Assembly (NCBI RefSeq): GCF_900218015.1
Contig: NZ_UFQQ01000004.1
Location: 62,001 to 126,000, forward strand
Reading direction: 5' to 3'
From: Rhodopseudomonas pentothenatexigens
GTDB lineage: Bacteria; Pseudomonadota; Alphaproteobacteria; Rhizobiales; Xanthobacteraceae
Length of the DNA: 64,000 bases
Part shown: one piece after another, positions 43,864 through 52,877 of the stretch
How the letters are laid out: each line of letters opens with the position of its first letter
How positions within the stretch are numbered: position 1 is the first letter of the stretch
Notes under the pieces: model-generated
The model's database searches: none
The model's input: only the letters and a program-made list of their open reading frames with translations
What the model was told of the DNA's origin: nothing
Translations under genes and position numbers: made by a program

Positions 43864-45342
43864 GTGCAGACAGCGGACAGACAGCCGGAAACGCAGGCGT
43901 GGCGGCGCGGCCTGGAGCCCAAGATCGGGCTGTCCGGCAAGCTGCTGCTGCTGACGATTCCGCTGATCCTGATCGCCGAAATCCTGATCTACGTCCCTTC
44001 GATCGCGAATTACCGGCTGAACCGGCTGAACGATCGGCTCGCTGCCGCCAACACCGCCGTGCTGGTGCTGGACGCCTCTCCGTCGGGGCGTGTTCCCGAT
44101 TCTCTGGCCCAGCAGATCCTGGATTCGATCGAAGCCCGCGCGGTGGCGATCAAGATGGGACAGCAGCGCCGTCTGCTCGCCAGCTCGAACCTCCCGACCA
44201 AGATCGATCACGTCGTCGACATGCGCAACGTGACGCCGTGGGGCGCGATCCTGGATTCCTTCGTGATGATGCTGGAGAGCGGCAACCAGAGCATCCGGGT
44301 GGTGGGGCCGGCCGAGGGCAATGCCGAGTTCATCGAGGTGGTGATCGACGCCGCGCCGCTGCGCAACGCGATGTACCGGTTCTCCAGCAATCTGTTGCTG
44401 GTGTCGCTGACCATCACCAGCCTGACCACGGCGCTGATCTATCTGGCGCTGCACTTCCTGTTCGTGCGGCCGATGCGACGGCTGACCGCCAATATGGTGA
44501 ACTTCCGTCGCGATCCGGAAAGCCCGGCCTCGATCGTGGTGCCCGGTCCGCGCGGCGACGAGATCGGCCTCGCCGAGCGCGAGCTCTCCGACATGCAGCG
44601 CGATCTGGTGTCGATGCTGCATCAGAAGAGCCGGCTCGCTGCGCTCGGCCTCGCGGTGTCCAAGATCAATCACGATCTGCGCAATCTGCTGGCGTCGTCG
44701 CAACTTCTGTCCGACCAGCTCTCCAGCGTGCCGGACCCGCGGGTGCAGCGGTTCGCGCCGAAGCTGGTGCGCTCGCTGGAGCGGGCGATCGCGTTCTGCC
44801 AGTCGACGCTGTCCTACGGTCGCGCCCAGGAGGCGGCGCCGGACCGGCGCAGCATCCTGATCGAGCCGCTGGTCAACGACGTCCGCGAGACCGCCGGGCT
44901 GGCGGACGAGGCGTCGATCACCTGGGTCAGCGCGATCGAGCGCGGCCTCACCATCGACGCCGACCCCGACCAACTGTTCCGGGTGCTGCTCAATCTGGTG
45001 CGCAATGCTGCGCAGGCGCTGGAAGGCCAGCCGCGCAATGACGCCAATCTGCAGCAGATCCGCATCACTGGCCGCCGCGAAGGGTCGGTGACGGTGCTGG
45101 AGGTCTCGGATACCGGCCCTGGCGTGCCGCAGAAGGCGCGCGACCACCTGTTCGAGGCGTTTCAAGGCTCGGTCCGGGCCGGCGGTTCCGGCCTCGGCCT
45201 CGCGATCGCGGCCGAGCTAGTGCGGGCCCATGGCGGCGACATCAAGCTGGTCGAAGGCACGATCGGCGCGACTTTCCGGATCTCGATCCCCGACCGCCCG
45301 GTCGACCTGCACAGCCTGCGCAACGAACGCGCCCGTGCCTGA
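43864..45342 (+). CDS. Membrane sensor histidine kinase (orphan)
   Basis: This 492-residue kinase has an N-terminal transmembrane segment (LLLLTIPLILIAEILIYV), a periplasmic sensor region (about 50-170), a second helix (LLLVSLTITSLTTALIYLAL) and a HAMP-like linker. The HisKA-like phospho-acceptor is His270 (KINHDLRNLL), and the HATPase domain has N-box NLVRNAAQAL, DTGPGVP and GSGLGLAIAAEL. No response-regulator gene is adjacent, so its partner is elsewhere or the system is hybrid in regulation. A GTG start is used. Confidence 0.9.
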   Translation: MQTADRQPETQAWRRGLEPKIGLSGKLLLLTIPLILIAEILIYVPSIANYRLNRLNDRLAAANTAVLVLDASPSGRVPDSLAQQILDSIEARAVAIKMGQQRRLLASSNLPTKIDHVVDMRNVTPWGAILDSFVMMLESGNQSIRVVGPAEGNAEFIEVVIDAAPLRNAMYRFSSNLLLVSLTITSLTTALIYLALHFLFVRPMRRLTANMVNFRRDPESPASIVVPGPRGDEIGLAERELSDMQRDLVSMLHQKSRLAALGLAVSKINHDLRNLLASSQLLSDQLSSVPDPRVQRFAPKLVRSLERAIAFCQSTLSYGRAQEAAPDRRSILIEPLVNDVRETAGLADEASITWVSAIERGLTIDADPDQLFRVLLNLVRNAAQALEGQPRNDANLQQIRITGRREGSVTVLEVSDTGPGVPQKARDHLFEAFQGSVRAGGSGLGLAIAAELVRAHGGDIKLVEGTIGATFRISIPDRPVDLHSLRNERARA

Positions 45343-45649
45343 CCAAGGCCTGGGCTTTTCGAATTGAGCCGCCGATTCCGCGCAGGATCCGGGCCGATGG
45401 CGCGGGCAGGGCTGTGCCGCCGCGATCCGGCGCGCCGCGCATCGGTTGGCCTCGCCCGGGGCCGATGCCGGCTGCTGATCCCCGCGGGTAACCCGACGCG
45501 GCGGGCGTCGTCGTCGATCCGTCAGAAAAGAGCAGCCACGGCGCTTGCCAATCCGGATCGGAGCCGCTAGCTATGGCGGCCTTCGCAGCGCTTCGCCGCT
45601 GCGGACCGCCGGCGGCTCAGGGCTTGACCCGACGAGACCCGCGGCAGAC
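45343..45649. other. Sensor-kinase / tRNA-Arg intergenic region (307 nt)
   Basis: No supported gene or repeat family member is recognised. The stretch has high G+C in its middle, and short frames here look like noise. It presumably holds the tRNA promoter; no clear -35/-10 pair can be called. Confidence 0.45.
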
Positions 45650-45726
45650 GCGCCCGTAGCTCAGCTGGATAGAGCACCAGACTACGAATCTGGGGGTCAG
45701 AGGTTCGAATCCTTTCGGGCGCGCCA
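45650..45726 (+). tRNA. tRNA-Arg, anticodon ACG
   Basis: This is a 77-base cloverleaf. The acceptor is GCGCCCG paired with CGGGCGC (45716-45722), with discriminator G and genome-encoded CCA at 45724-45726. The D arm is AGCTCAGCTGGATAGAGC. The anticodon loop CTACGAA sits between CCAGA and TCTGG. The T arm contains GGTTCGAATCC. Anticodon ACG reads CGU arginine codons, and the A would be edited to inosine by TadA to read CGC/CGA, the major Arg codon box in this GC-rich genome. Confidence 0.97.
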
Positions 45727-45771
45727 TTTCGACGGATAGGCTTGGAAATTGGGCGGCCTCATCGCGCGACC

Positions 45772-46581
45772 TCACGCTGAGCCGGTTTGCGGGTCCGTGG
45801 TCGGCGCCTTGCCGATGTCCGGCCAATACAACGCATCGCTGGTCGGGCGCGGTCCGAAGATCGCCTGGCCGACCCGCACCACGTCGGCGCCTTCCTCGAT
45901 CGCGGTCTCGTAGTCGCCCGTCATGCCCATCGACAACTGCGTCACGCCGGGATGGACCGCCGCGGCGCGGTCGCGCAGCTCGCGCAACAACCGGAAGCAG
46001 CTCCGCACCCGCGGCGGATCGGGGCTCAGGATCGCCAGCGTCATCAGTCCGCGCGGCTTCAGCCGCGGGTAGTCCGGCAGGCGCTCGACGAACGGGATCA
46101 GCTCGTCGGGCTGCAGGCCGTATTTGCTGGCTTCGCCGGAGGTGTTGACCTGGACGAAGACGTCGAGATCGCGGCCCTGGGCGTCGAGCCGGCGGTTCAG
46201 CTCCTCGGCCAGCCGGACGCTGTGGAGCGCATGAAACTCCGACGCGAGCTGAACCAGATAGTTCACCTTGTTGGTTTGCAGATGGCCGATGATGCTCCAG
46301 CGGATCGCCAGATCGGCGAGGGCGGCCCGCTTGTCGCGTGCCTCCTGCAGCTTGTTCTCGCCGAAGTCGGTGATGCCCGCGGCAAACGCCAGCCGCAGCA
46401 CCTGCGCCGGGACGGTCTTGGTGACGGGAAGCAGCCGTACGTCTTCCGGCCGGCGGCCGGATCGACGGCAGGCCGCCGCGATGCGTTCCTGCACGGTCCG
46501 CAGGTTGGCGGCGAACATGCGCGCCGGATCGCTGCCGAACCGTGTGATGTCTTCGGTCGTCAATTGATCTGCGACAGCCAT
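45772..46581 (-). CDS. YggS/PLPBP family pyridoxal phosphate homeostasis protein
   Basis: This 269-residue PLP-binding protein is of the alanine-racemase-fold YggS family. PLP would bind the Lys in LLPVTKTVPAQVL. Other hallmarks are GENKLQEARDKRAALADLAI, WSIIGHLQTNKVNYLV, FVQVNTSGEASKYGL and LSMGMTGDYETAI. It buffers free PLP and affects amino-acid metabolism. The N-terminus is about 20 residues longer than usual; an ATG at residue 22 may be used. It overlaps the upstream amidotransferase gene by 22 bases. Confidence 0.9.
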   Translation of the reverse strand: MAVADQLTTEDITRFGSDPARMFAANLRTVQERIAAACRRSGRRPEDVRLLPVTKTVPAQVLRLAFAAGITDFGENKLQEARDKRAALADLAIRWSIIGHLQTNKVNYLVQLASEFHALHSVRLAEELNRRLDAQGRDLDVFVQVNTSGEASKYGLQPDELIPFVERLPDYPRLKPRGLMTLAILSPDPPRVRSCFRLLRELRDRAAAVHPGVTQLSMGMTGDYETAIEEGADVVRVGQAIFGPRPTSDALYWPDIGKAPTTDPQTGSA

Positions 46582-47276
46582 TCCTCGAACATCCGCTGCG
46601 CGGCGATGCGTGCTTCAGGTGGGATCGTCGACGCCTGCGCCCTCAATGCGCGCGGATCGATGCCGGCTGCCGACAGCTCCGCCGCATGTCCGGTGAGCCA
46701 GCGCTCGATGCCGCTCTCGACCTCGACTTCCGGGTGAAACTGCAAGCCCAGAACGGTGCGGCCGATCGCGAAGCCCTGGGTGGCGCACAGCGCCGTGGCG
46801 GCGAGATTCTCGGCGCCGGCGGGAATCTGGAACGCGTCGCCGTGCCAATGCAGCACCGGCACGCCGTCGAGATGCCGGAGCGGCCCGCGCCGGCCGGCAT
46901 CGGTCAGCGTCAACGGCCCGAATCCGATTTCCTTGTGGCCCATCGGCGCGACATCGGCGCCGAGCGTCGCGGCGATCTGCTGGGCGCCGAGGCAGATGCC
47001 GAAGGTCGGCCGATTCGCGGCCAGCCGCGCCGCTAGAATCCGGCGCTCCTCGAGCAGATACGGATAAACGTCGCTTTCGTAGACGCCTATCGGTCCGCCG
47101 AGCACGATCAACAGATCGGGCTGTTCGGGATCGATGGCCGAAAGCGGAGCCTGATCGAGATCGACATAGCGGATGTCGTAGCCGGCCGCGGTGAGTACGG
47201 GTGCGAAGTAACCGAGGTCCTCGAACAGGACGTGCCGAATCACGACGGCGGTTTTCGAGCGGGGAAGGTGTGTCAT
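46560..47276 (-). CDS. Class I glutamine amidotransferase-like protein
   Basis: This 238-residue protein has the GATase-1 catalytic triad: Cys in FGICLGAQQIA, and His and Glu in LQFHPEVEVE. Oxyanion-strand features are VLGGPIGVYE and HWHGDAFQIP. It is of the GuaA-like stand-alone type, with no synthetase domain and an unknown physiological partner; related proteins hydrolyse gamma-glutamyl compounds. It shares a transcript with the PLPBP gene through the 22-base overlap. Confidence 0.88.
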   Translation of the reverse strand: MTHLPRSKTAVVIRHVLFEDLGYFAPVLTAAGYDIRYVDLDQAPLSAIDPEQPDLLIVLGGPIGVYESDVYPYLLEERRILAARLAANRPTFGICLGAQQIAATLGADVAPMGHKEIGFGPLTLTDAGRRGPLRHLDGVPVLHWHGDAFQIPAGAENLAATALCATQGFAIGRTVLGLQFHPEVEVESGIERWLTGHAAELSAAGIDPRALRAQASTIPPEARIAAQRMFEEWLSQIN

Positions 47277-47505
47277 CGTGCGCTCCGCACCACGTCGCGG
47301 CGGATGCGAGCGACGCGTGCTTGATCGAATAATCTGTCCGGAACGGACATGTCGTCGATCAGCATCGACGCCACCAGTGACCTCGATGTCAAGCCGCAGG
47401 ACCTCTCGCGCCCCGTCGAGCAGATGAGAAATGCTGCAGCTCGAATGAGATCGCTTCAGTTTTGCAAAGTGATACCTTGCGTATGATCAACCTCAGGCGG
47501 GCACC

Positions 47506-48045
47506 ATGGCACCAGTGATCATCCTTCCGGGTATCAGCGGCTCCGGAGAGACGCATTGGCAAAGTCTGTGGCAGTCCGCCTCCCCCTCGTTTTCGCGGTT
47601 TCGTCCGGCGGATTGGGATGCGCCCGATCTCGCCGACTGGACAGCCGCGCTGCACGCCGCGCTGGCCGATGCGCCGCGGCCGGCGGTTCTGGTGGCGCAC
47701 AGCCTGGCCTGCCTGCTGGTCGCGCATGCGGCCGAGCAGATTCGGGACCGCGTGCGCGGCGCCTTTCTGGTTGCGGTGCCTGATCCGGAGGCTCCGGCGT
47801 TTCCGGCCGAAGCTGCGAGCTTCTGCAATCCGCCGGCGCGGCCGCTGCCGTTTCCGGCGCTGATCGTCGCCAGCAGCGACGATCCCTACGGCTCGCTCGA
47901 CTACGCGCGGCGACGGGCCGGCGAATGGAACACCGGTCTGGTGATCGCCGGCGCTCACGGCCACATCAACGGCGCAAGCGGTCTCGGTGAGTGGCAGCAG
48001 GGCCGGTCGCTGTTCGACGCATTCTGCGCCGGCCTCGGAGGTTGA
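47506..48045 (+). CDS. RBBP9/YdeN family alpha/beta hydrolase
   Basis: This 179-residue small alpha/beta-hydrolase has VIILPGISGSGETHWQSLWQ at the N-terminus, the nucleophile in VLVAHSLACLLVAH, the Asp in ASSDDPYGSLDYAR and the His in GAHGHINGASGLGEW. Such proteins are predicted serine hydrolases with unknown substrates. It ends one base before the LysE start at 48047, so the two are probably co-transcribed. Confidence 0.87.
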   Translation: MAPVIILPGISGSGETHWQSLWQSASPSFSRFRPADWDAPDLADWTAALHAALADAPRPAVLVAHSLACLLVAHAAEQIRDRVRGAFLVAVPDPEAPAFPAEAASFCNPPARPLPFPALIVASSDDPYGSLDYARRRAGEWNTGLVIAGAHGHINGASGLGEWQQGRSLFDAFCAGLGG

Positions 48046-48046
48046 G

Positions 48047-48694
48047 ATGGATTGGGTGTCTGCGATCGCCGCGTTTTCCGTCGCCGCCGCGCTGCTGACG
48101 ATCACGCCGGGATTGGACACCGCACTGGTGCTGCGCACCGCGACGGTCGAAGGCGGCGGGGCGGCGATGAAAGCCGGTGCCGGCGTCGTGAGCGGTGTGC
48201 TGGCGTGGGGACTATTGGCATCGGTCGGTCTCGGCGCCGTGCTCACGGTCTCCGAGATCGGCTATCGCATTCTGCAATACGTTGGTGCCGCCTATCTGGT
48301 CTGGCTCGGCGCCCAGATGGTCCGCGCTGCGCTGCGGCCGGCGGTGCCGGATTCGGCCGCGGATGCTGCGCTGCCTGAGCCGCCAGCTGCTCGTTCGGCG
48401 GGCTGGTTCGTGCGCGGCCTGATGACCAACTTGCTCAATCCGAAAGTCGGCGTGTTCTACGTCAGCTTCCTGCCGCAGTTCATTCCGCAGGACGCGCCGG
48501 TGATCGCCTTCAGCGTCGGCCTCGCCGGCATTCACGCCGCGATGGGCCTGATCTGGTTCGCTGCGATTACTGCGGCGACGCGGCCTCTCGCCAGGATGGT
48601 CCGCAATCGGGCGTTCACCCGCGGGATCGACGGCGTCACCGGTTCGGTGCTGATCGCCTTCGGGGTGCGGCTGGCGTTCGATCAACGCAGTTAG
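48047..48694 (+). CDS. LysE family amino-acid/metabolite exporter
   Basis: This 215-residue membrane protein has six predicted helices and begins AAALLTITPGLDTALVLRTA, the LysE/RhtB pattern. MTNLLNPKVGVFYVSFLPQF is also diagnostic. The substrate is unknown, probably an amino acid or homoserine lactone type. It follows the small hydrolase gene and converges on the MocR regulator gene with an 18-base gap. Confidence 0.9.
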   Translation: MDWVSAIAAFSVAAALLTITPGLDTALVLRTATVEGGGAAMKAGAGVVSGVLAWGLLASVGLGAVLTVSEIGYRILQYVGAAYLVWLGAQMVRAALRPAVPDSAADAALPEPPAARSAGWFVRGLMTNLLNPKVGVFYVSFLPQFIPQDAPVIAFSVGLAGIHAAMGLIWFAAITAATRPLARMVRNRAFTRGIDGVTGSVLIAFGVRLAFDQRS

Positions 48695-48712
48695 GCGACG
48701 CCGGCGTCGGAC

Positions 48713-50086
48713 TCAGCGGAGCGCCGACGAGGTATCTTCACTGCGGGCGGCGATACGCGCGATGATCGACTTAATCGCGCCGAGTGCTTTCTCGAGATCC
48801 GCCCGCGGCGGCGCGCCGATACAAAGACGAATGCCGGCGCTGATGCCGCCCACCGAGGTCGAGGACGGCGGCGTCACCACAATGCCGATCGCCTTGGCGG
48901 CGGCATCGACCGCTTCGGCGTCTGCGGACGAAAGCGGAAGCCAGACGTGGTAGCCGATATGCGCGGGGTGATGCATCGCGGCGCCGAGCAGCTCGGTCGC
49001 GACGATGCGACGCCGCTGGGCCTCTTCCTGGATCGCGACGCTCACCGCGTCGGCGGTGCCGTCGAGCAGCCATTGCTCCATCACCGAGCAGCTCAGCGGA
49101 CTGATCATCAGCCCGCTGGCATGCAGCGCCGCCTCGGCGCGGGCGAACCAGGCGGCCGGCACCACCAGGCCGCCGATCCGTAGCGCCGGGTTCAGCGTCT
49201 TCGACAGGCTGTTGATGTAGAACACCCGATCGGGCGCCAGAGTCGCGATCGGCGGATAGTCCGGGTCGGGACGCAGCGCATAGACGTCGTCTTCGATCAC
49301 CACGATGTCGTGGCGGCGGCAGACCGTGGCGATCGCCTCGCGCCGGCTCCTGCTCATCGAGCCGGTGGTGGGGTTCTGCATCGTCGGCGTCAGGTAGACC
49401 GCGGCGGGGCGGAGCAGCTGCGTCGTCAGCTCGCGGTCGAGCGCCTCCGGCAGCATGCCCTCCTGGTCCATTGCGACGGGGATGAGGGTCACGCCGAGAT
49501 GCCGGGCGAGGCCGATGATCCCCGGATAGGTCTGCTGCTCGACGAACAGCGTGCCGGCCGGGCCGCACAGCGTCGACAGGCTGACAGCGAGCGCATGCTG
49601 GGCACCGTTGGTCAGCAGCAGATGCGCCGGGTCGGCGTCCATCCCGAGCCGGCGAAACCATCGCGCCAGCTCGCTGCGAAACCGGATGTGGCCGATCACC
49701 GGCGGATAGGCATTGAACACGTCGGCGTCGACGCGTTTGGCCACGGCGGTCAGCGACCGCGCGATCAGCCGTTCGCTCACCGCCGACGGCGGGGCGTTGC
49801 GCGACAGGTCGATGACGTCGCCGGTGCGGGACCCGGTGACAGCCACGAAGGTGCCGCGTCCGGTGACCGAGCGGACCAGCCCGCGCCGCTCGAGGATGCC
49901 GTAAGCCTTGGTGACCGTGCCGAGACCGATGCCGAGCTTCCAGGCGAGGTCGCGATGCGCCGGCAGCCGGGCGCCGACCTCCAGCCTTCTGATCCCGATG
50001 TCTTCCGACAACGCCGAAACCAGCCGGTCGCACGGCGACTCGGCGCCATCGGCCAGTCGCGGGTGCCAGGGAGACTGCAGACGCAT
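48713..50086 (-). CDS. MocR-type GntR/aminotransferase fusion regulator
   Basis: This 457-residue regulator has an N-terminal GntR winged helix (VGARLPAHRDLAWKLGIGLG, then TVTKAYGILERRGLVRSVTG) fused to a type I aminotransferase domain that binds PLP. The PLP lysine is in INSLSKTLNPALRIGG, and the PLP/phosphate contacts include LTPTMQNPTTGSMSRSRR and the IEDDVYALRPD aspartate. MocR regulators often control PLP, GABA or taurine genes. A possible operator lies upstream at 50108-50138. The targets may be LysE and the PLPBP neighbourhood (inference). Confidence 0.9.
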   Translation of the reverse strand: MRLQSPWHPRLADGAESPCDRLVSALSEDIGIRRLEVGARLPAHRDLAWKLGIGLGTVTKAYGILERRGLVRSVTGRGTFVAVTGSRTGDVIDLSRNAPPSAVSERLIARSLTAVAKRVDADVFNAYPPVIGHIRFRSELARWFRRLGMDADPAHLLLTNGAQHALAVSLSTLCGPAGTLFVEQQTYPGIIGLARHLGVTLIPVAMDQEGMLPEALDRELTTQLLRPAAVYLTPTMQNPTTGSMSRSRREAIATVCRRHDIVVIEDDVYALRPDPDYPPIATLAPDRVFYINSLSKTLNPALRIGGLVVPAAWFARAEAALHASGLMISPLSCSVMEQWLLDGTADAVSVAIQEEAQRRRIVATELLGAAMHHPAHIGYHVWLPLSSADAEAVDAAAKAIGIVVTPPSSTSVGGISAGIRLCIGAPPRADLEKALGAIKSIIARIAARSEDTSSALR

Positions 50087-50392
50087 GCGTTCGCCTCGAA
50101 GTGTAATGTGACGCTTTATATTTTGCCTAAAGTGTCACGTCCACTAGGATCGGAGCCGGGAAGGCACTTGGTTTCGATGGTGGGCATGGACGACAATCGA
50201 TCAGCTTTCGGGTGCATCGACGAGAGCACCGTCGCGGTGATGCCGACCGCATCGCGCTCGGTCCCTGCCGTATCGTCGCCAAATCGCGGCGCAGCGCGAT
50301 TGAGCAATCGTCAGGCCTCCCTGAAATCGCTTCGCCCGGATCGGGTCGAACCGATCACTGCCGATCGTGAAGCGGTTGGCGTCGCAGACGTG
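50087..50392. other. MocR / LysR divergent intergenic region (306 nt)
   Basis: The MocR-proximal third holds the candidate operator. The LysR-proximal part is an in-frame open stretch back to an ATG at 50177, but it encodes a non-conserved sequence with no match to the LysR family N-terminus. No other gene or repeat is visible. Confidence 0.5.
50108..50138. promoter_or_regulatory. Candidate MocR operator/promoter
   Basis: An imperfect inverted repeat, GTGACGC (50108-50114) and GTGTCAC (50132-50138), brackets an AT-rich core 22 bases upstream of the MocR start. Read on the minus strand, the core contains TATAAA-like sequence that could be a -10 element. Overlap of the repeat and a promoter would suit autoregulation. 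The spacing and core are visible; the role is inferred. Confidence 0.45.
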
Positions 50393-51307
50393 ATGCGGCT
50401 TGGCGTTCCGCTCAACGCTCTGCGGGCGTTCGAAGCGGCGGCGCGCCACATGTCGATCAAGGAGGCGGCGGGCGAAATCGGCGTGACGCCGTCGGCGGTC
50501 AGTCATCAGCTGCGCATCCTGGAAGAGCTGCTGGGTGTCGAACTGATGCGCCGAATCGGGCCGCGGCTCGAGCTGACGGAAACCGGCAGGCTGCTGTCGC
50601 CGGAATTGACCGCCGGCTTTGCCCGGATCACCGGCGCGGTCGGGCGGCTGAAGAACGATCGCAAGCTCGGTCCGCTGCGGCTGTCGATGCTGCCGACCTT
50701 CGCGGTGCATTGGCTGTCGCCGCGCCTGATCTCCTATCCGTTCGCGCGGGCGGGATTCGAGCTCTTGATCTCGACCACCCAGTCGGTGGTCGACCTCGGC
50801 GCCGGCGTGGCCGACGCAGCGGTCCGCCAGGGCGGCGGATCGTGGCCGGGCGTTCGCTCGGAACTGCTGTTCGACGAGAACGTCGCCCTGCTCGGGCGGG
50901 CGGCGGATTGGCGATCGGGCGACGAGGCCGAGAAGCGCAACGCGATCGGGCGCGCCAACCTGTTTCTGTCGCAGCACCGGCAGGAGAATTTCCATCGCTG
51001 GAACGGCAGCCTCCCCGGCGGTCCGATCAAGCCGGCGGCGATCACGATCGTCGATACGTCCGGGCTCGGTCTCAAGGCGGCGATCGACGGCGCAGGCATC
51101 ACCTTTGCCGGAATCGAAGTCGCGGCATGCGACATCGCGTCGGACCGGCTGGTACCGATCCTCGATCATCACGTCCCGGCCAATGCGGGCTACTATCTGT
51201 GCTATCCGCCGGCACTGGAGCGCGACCGCAGGATCAGGAATGTTCGTGGCTGGATGATGAGCGAGGCGGCCAAGCCGCTCGAACCGGTGCCGGCCGCGCG
51301 GCGGTAA
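50393..51307 (+). CDS. LysR-type transcriptional regulator (GcvA-like)
   Basis: This 304-residue LTTR has the N-terminal helix-turn-helix NALRAFEAAARHMSIKEAAG, then EIGVTPSAVSHQLRILEELL, and a C-terminal PBP2-like effector domain (about 90-300, LRLSMLPTFAVHWLSPRLIS). This is the GcvA/AmpR subgroup. The ATG at 50393 places the HTH at the usual distance from the N-terminus. ATGs at 50177 and 50186 would add about 70 non-conserved residues, and no strong ribosome-binding site decides. It is divergent from MocR, and its target is unknown. Confidence 0.87.
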   Translation: MRLGVPLNALRAFEAAARHMSIKEAAGEIGVTPSAVSHQLRILEELLGVELMRRIGPRLELTETGRLLSPELTAGFARITGAVGRLKNDRKLGPLRLSMLPTFAVHWLSPRLISYPFARAGFELLISTTQSVVDLGAGVADAAVRQGGGSWPGVRSELLFDENVALLGRAADWRSGDEAEKRNAIGRANLFLSQHRQENFHRWNGSLPGGPIKPAAITIVDTSGLGLKAAIDGAGITFAGIEVAACDIASDRLVPILDHHVPANAGYYLCYPPALERDRRIRNVRGWMMSEAAKPLEPVPAARR

Positions 51308-51338
51308 TGGCCCGATCCGCATTGCGCGGAGTCTCGCC

Positions 51339-51632
51339 TCAGCCGAGGCCGCGGACCAGCACGACGTTGCCGGTGGTCGCGGCGCGGCGGTCGACCGCGA
51401 TGGTCTCGTAGTCGGGCGAGGTCTCCCACGCCCGAAACGCCGCCTCGTCGGGAAACGCCAGCACGATCACCTTCTGGCAGGTCGGCGATCCTTCCACCGG
51501 CTGCGGCTTCTCGTCGGCGGCGAGCAGCCGTCCGCCATGGGGCTGCAGCGTCGGCAGGAACCGCGCGGCGTAACGCTCGTAACGGGGGCGATCGTGGATC
51601 GTGATCTGGGCAATGGCGTAGACGGTCATCAT
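51339..51632 (-). CDS. DUF1330 family protein
   Basis: This 97-residue protein has the DUF1330 ferredoxin-like fold: AIAQITIHDRPRYERYAARF, GGRLLAADEKPQPVEG, KVIVLAFPDEAAFRAWETSP and YETIAVDRRAATTGNVVLV. GAGGAG precedes the ATGATG start. The function is unknown. It is the last gene of a minus-strand unit with SnoaL-like and LysE genes (49 bases from the SnoaL-like gene). Confidence 0.88.
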   Translation of the reverse strand: MMTVYAIAQITIHDRPRYERYAARFLPTLQPHGGRLLAADEKPQPVEGSPTCQKVIVLAFPDEAAFRAWETSPDYETIAVDRRAATTGNVVLVRGLG

Positions 51633-51681
51633 GCAGCTCCTCTGCAGTCGGCGGTGCGCATGGTCGCTGCTTCGACCGCGC

Positions 51682-52074
51682 TCATACCGAGGCCTGCGTT
51701 AGGTCGGCGCCGTAAAACGCCTCGCCGTAGATCTGCCGGCCGTTTTCGAACCGCATCAGTTCGCAGGCGCGCAGCGTCCGCCCGCCGGCGTGCGACACGT
51801 AGTGCACCAGCACGGTCTGCGCGGCTTCGTCGCAGACCGCGGATTCGAGCTTGAAGACGAGGTCCGGTACCGCGTCGAGCGCCTTGATCCAATAGGCGTG
51901 AAGCGCGTCGCGGCCGCGCACGGTGGCGTCTCCGGTCACGGTCGCGGCGCGCGGACTGACGAACACCGCGTCCGCGGCGAACGGCTCGATCACCGCGCCG
52001 ACGTCGTGACGATTCCAGGCCTCGATCCAGGTCGTCGCGTGATGCTCGAGGTCGCTGCGGGACAGACGTGTCAT
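51682..52074 (-). CDS. SnoaL-like / NTF2-fold protein
   Basis: This 130-residue NTF2-fold protein is supported by HATTWIEAWNRHDVGAVIEP, VRGRDALHAYWIKALDAVPD and FEAVC-type strands (LVFKLESAVCD), ending QIYGEAFYGADL. Such proteins include polyketide cyclases and ketosteroid isomerase relatives; no catalytic residues can be assigned. The ATG at 52074 overlaps the stop of the LysE gene (ATGA), so it is translationally coupled to an exporter. Confidence 0.86.
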   Translation of the reverse strand: MTRLSRSDLEHHATTWIEAWNRHDVGAVIEPFAADAVFVSPRAATVTGDATVRGRDALHAYWIKALDAVPDLVFKLESAVCDEAAQTVLVHYVSHAGGRTLRACELMRFENGRQIYGEAFYGADLTQASV

Positions 52075-52664
52075 AGCCAGAACATTCCTGCTGTGATGGC
52101 CGAAAGGGCGGCCATGGTTCGGTTGATGAAGAGTAGTTTCGCCGGATCGTGGAGGATCCGGCGCAGGCCGGCGCCGAACGCCGCCCACACCGCAAGGCAG
52201 GGCGTGCCGACAATCGCGAACACCGCGCAGACAAGCGCGATCCGCAGCGCATAGCCGTCGCCGGGCGATACGAAAGCGGCGATCACCGTGACGGCGATCA
52301 GCCACGCTTTCGGGTTGACGAACTGGAACGCCGCAGCCTGAAAGAACGTGACCGGCGCAACCAAAGCTGCACCGCGCAGCTCCGCTGCGCGCCATAGTTT
52401 GCCGGCGAGCCAGAGTAAATACAGCGAGCCGATCAGCTTGAGTCCGATCTGCAATCGTGGCTCGACTGCGAACACGGCGCCGAGGCCGGCTCCGACCGCG
52501 ATCAGTTGCGTCGCGGCGCCGAACGCAATGCCGAGGATGTGGGGGCAGGTCCGCGCCATGCCGAAGATCAGCCCGGAGGTGGTCAGCATCAGATTGTTCG
52601 GCCCCGGCGTGATGCACATCACGAAGGTGTAGAGCGCGAGCGCCGCCAGCGACGTGGTTTCCAT
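52071..52664 (-). CDS. LysE family translocator (second copy)
   Basis: This 197-residue membrane protein is of the RhtB/LysE family: ALYTFVMCITPGPNNLMLTT is the diagnostic N-terminus, and FQFVNPKAWLIAVTVIAAFV the middle signature. Six helices are predicted. The ATG at 52664 is chosen over one 15 codons upstream because family alignment starts there. It is the second LysE-type exporter within 5 kb, but the two proteins are not close in sequence. It leads the LysE-SnoaL-DUF1330 unit. Confidence 0.89.
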   Translation of the reverse strand: METTSLAALALYTFVMCITPGPNNLMLTTSGLIFGMARTCPHILGIAFGAATQLIAVGAGLGAVFAVEPRLQIGLKLIGSLYLLWLAGKLWRAAELRGAALVAPVTFFQAAAFQFVNPKAWLIAVTVIAAFVSPGDGYALRIALVCAVFAIVGTPCLAVWAAFGAGLRRILHDPAKLLFINRTMAALSAITAGMFWL

Positions 52665-52877
52665 CTCCCTCGCGCCCTCTCTGGCCGCACCCCACGCCAG
52701 ACATGGCACGGAGACCGCAGAGGCGCTGCTGAGATTTCATCAGGCGAGGATGAGCGCGACACGGCTCAGGACGAGAAATTCTCAAGATGGTGCGGCAGCT
52801 TTTCACTCCGGCCGCGGAGCCTGCTCCCGCTAGACTCGGCGGCAGCGCGAACAGCAACGACGAGTCAGGGGGAGACG

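Noticed and set aside
45650-45726. Integrative element at the tRNA-Arg 3' end
   Set aside because: tRNA genes are common insertion sites, but no integrase gene or repeated 3' tRNA fragment was found in the following accessory-looking stretch.
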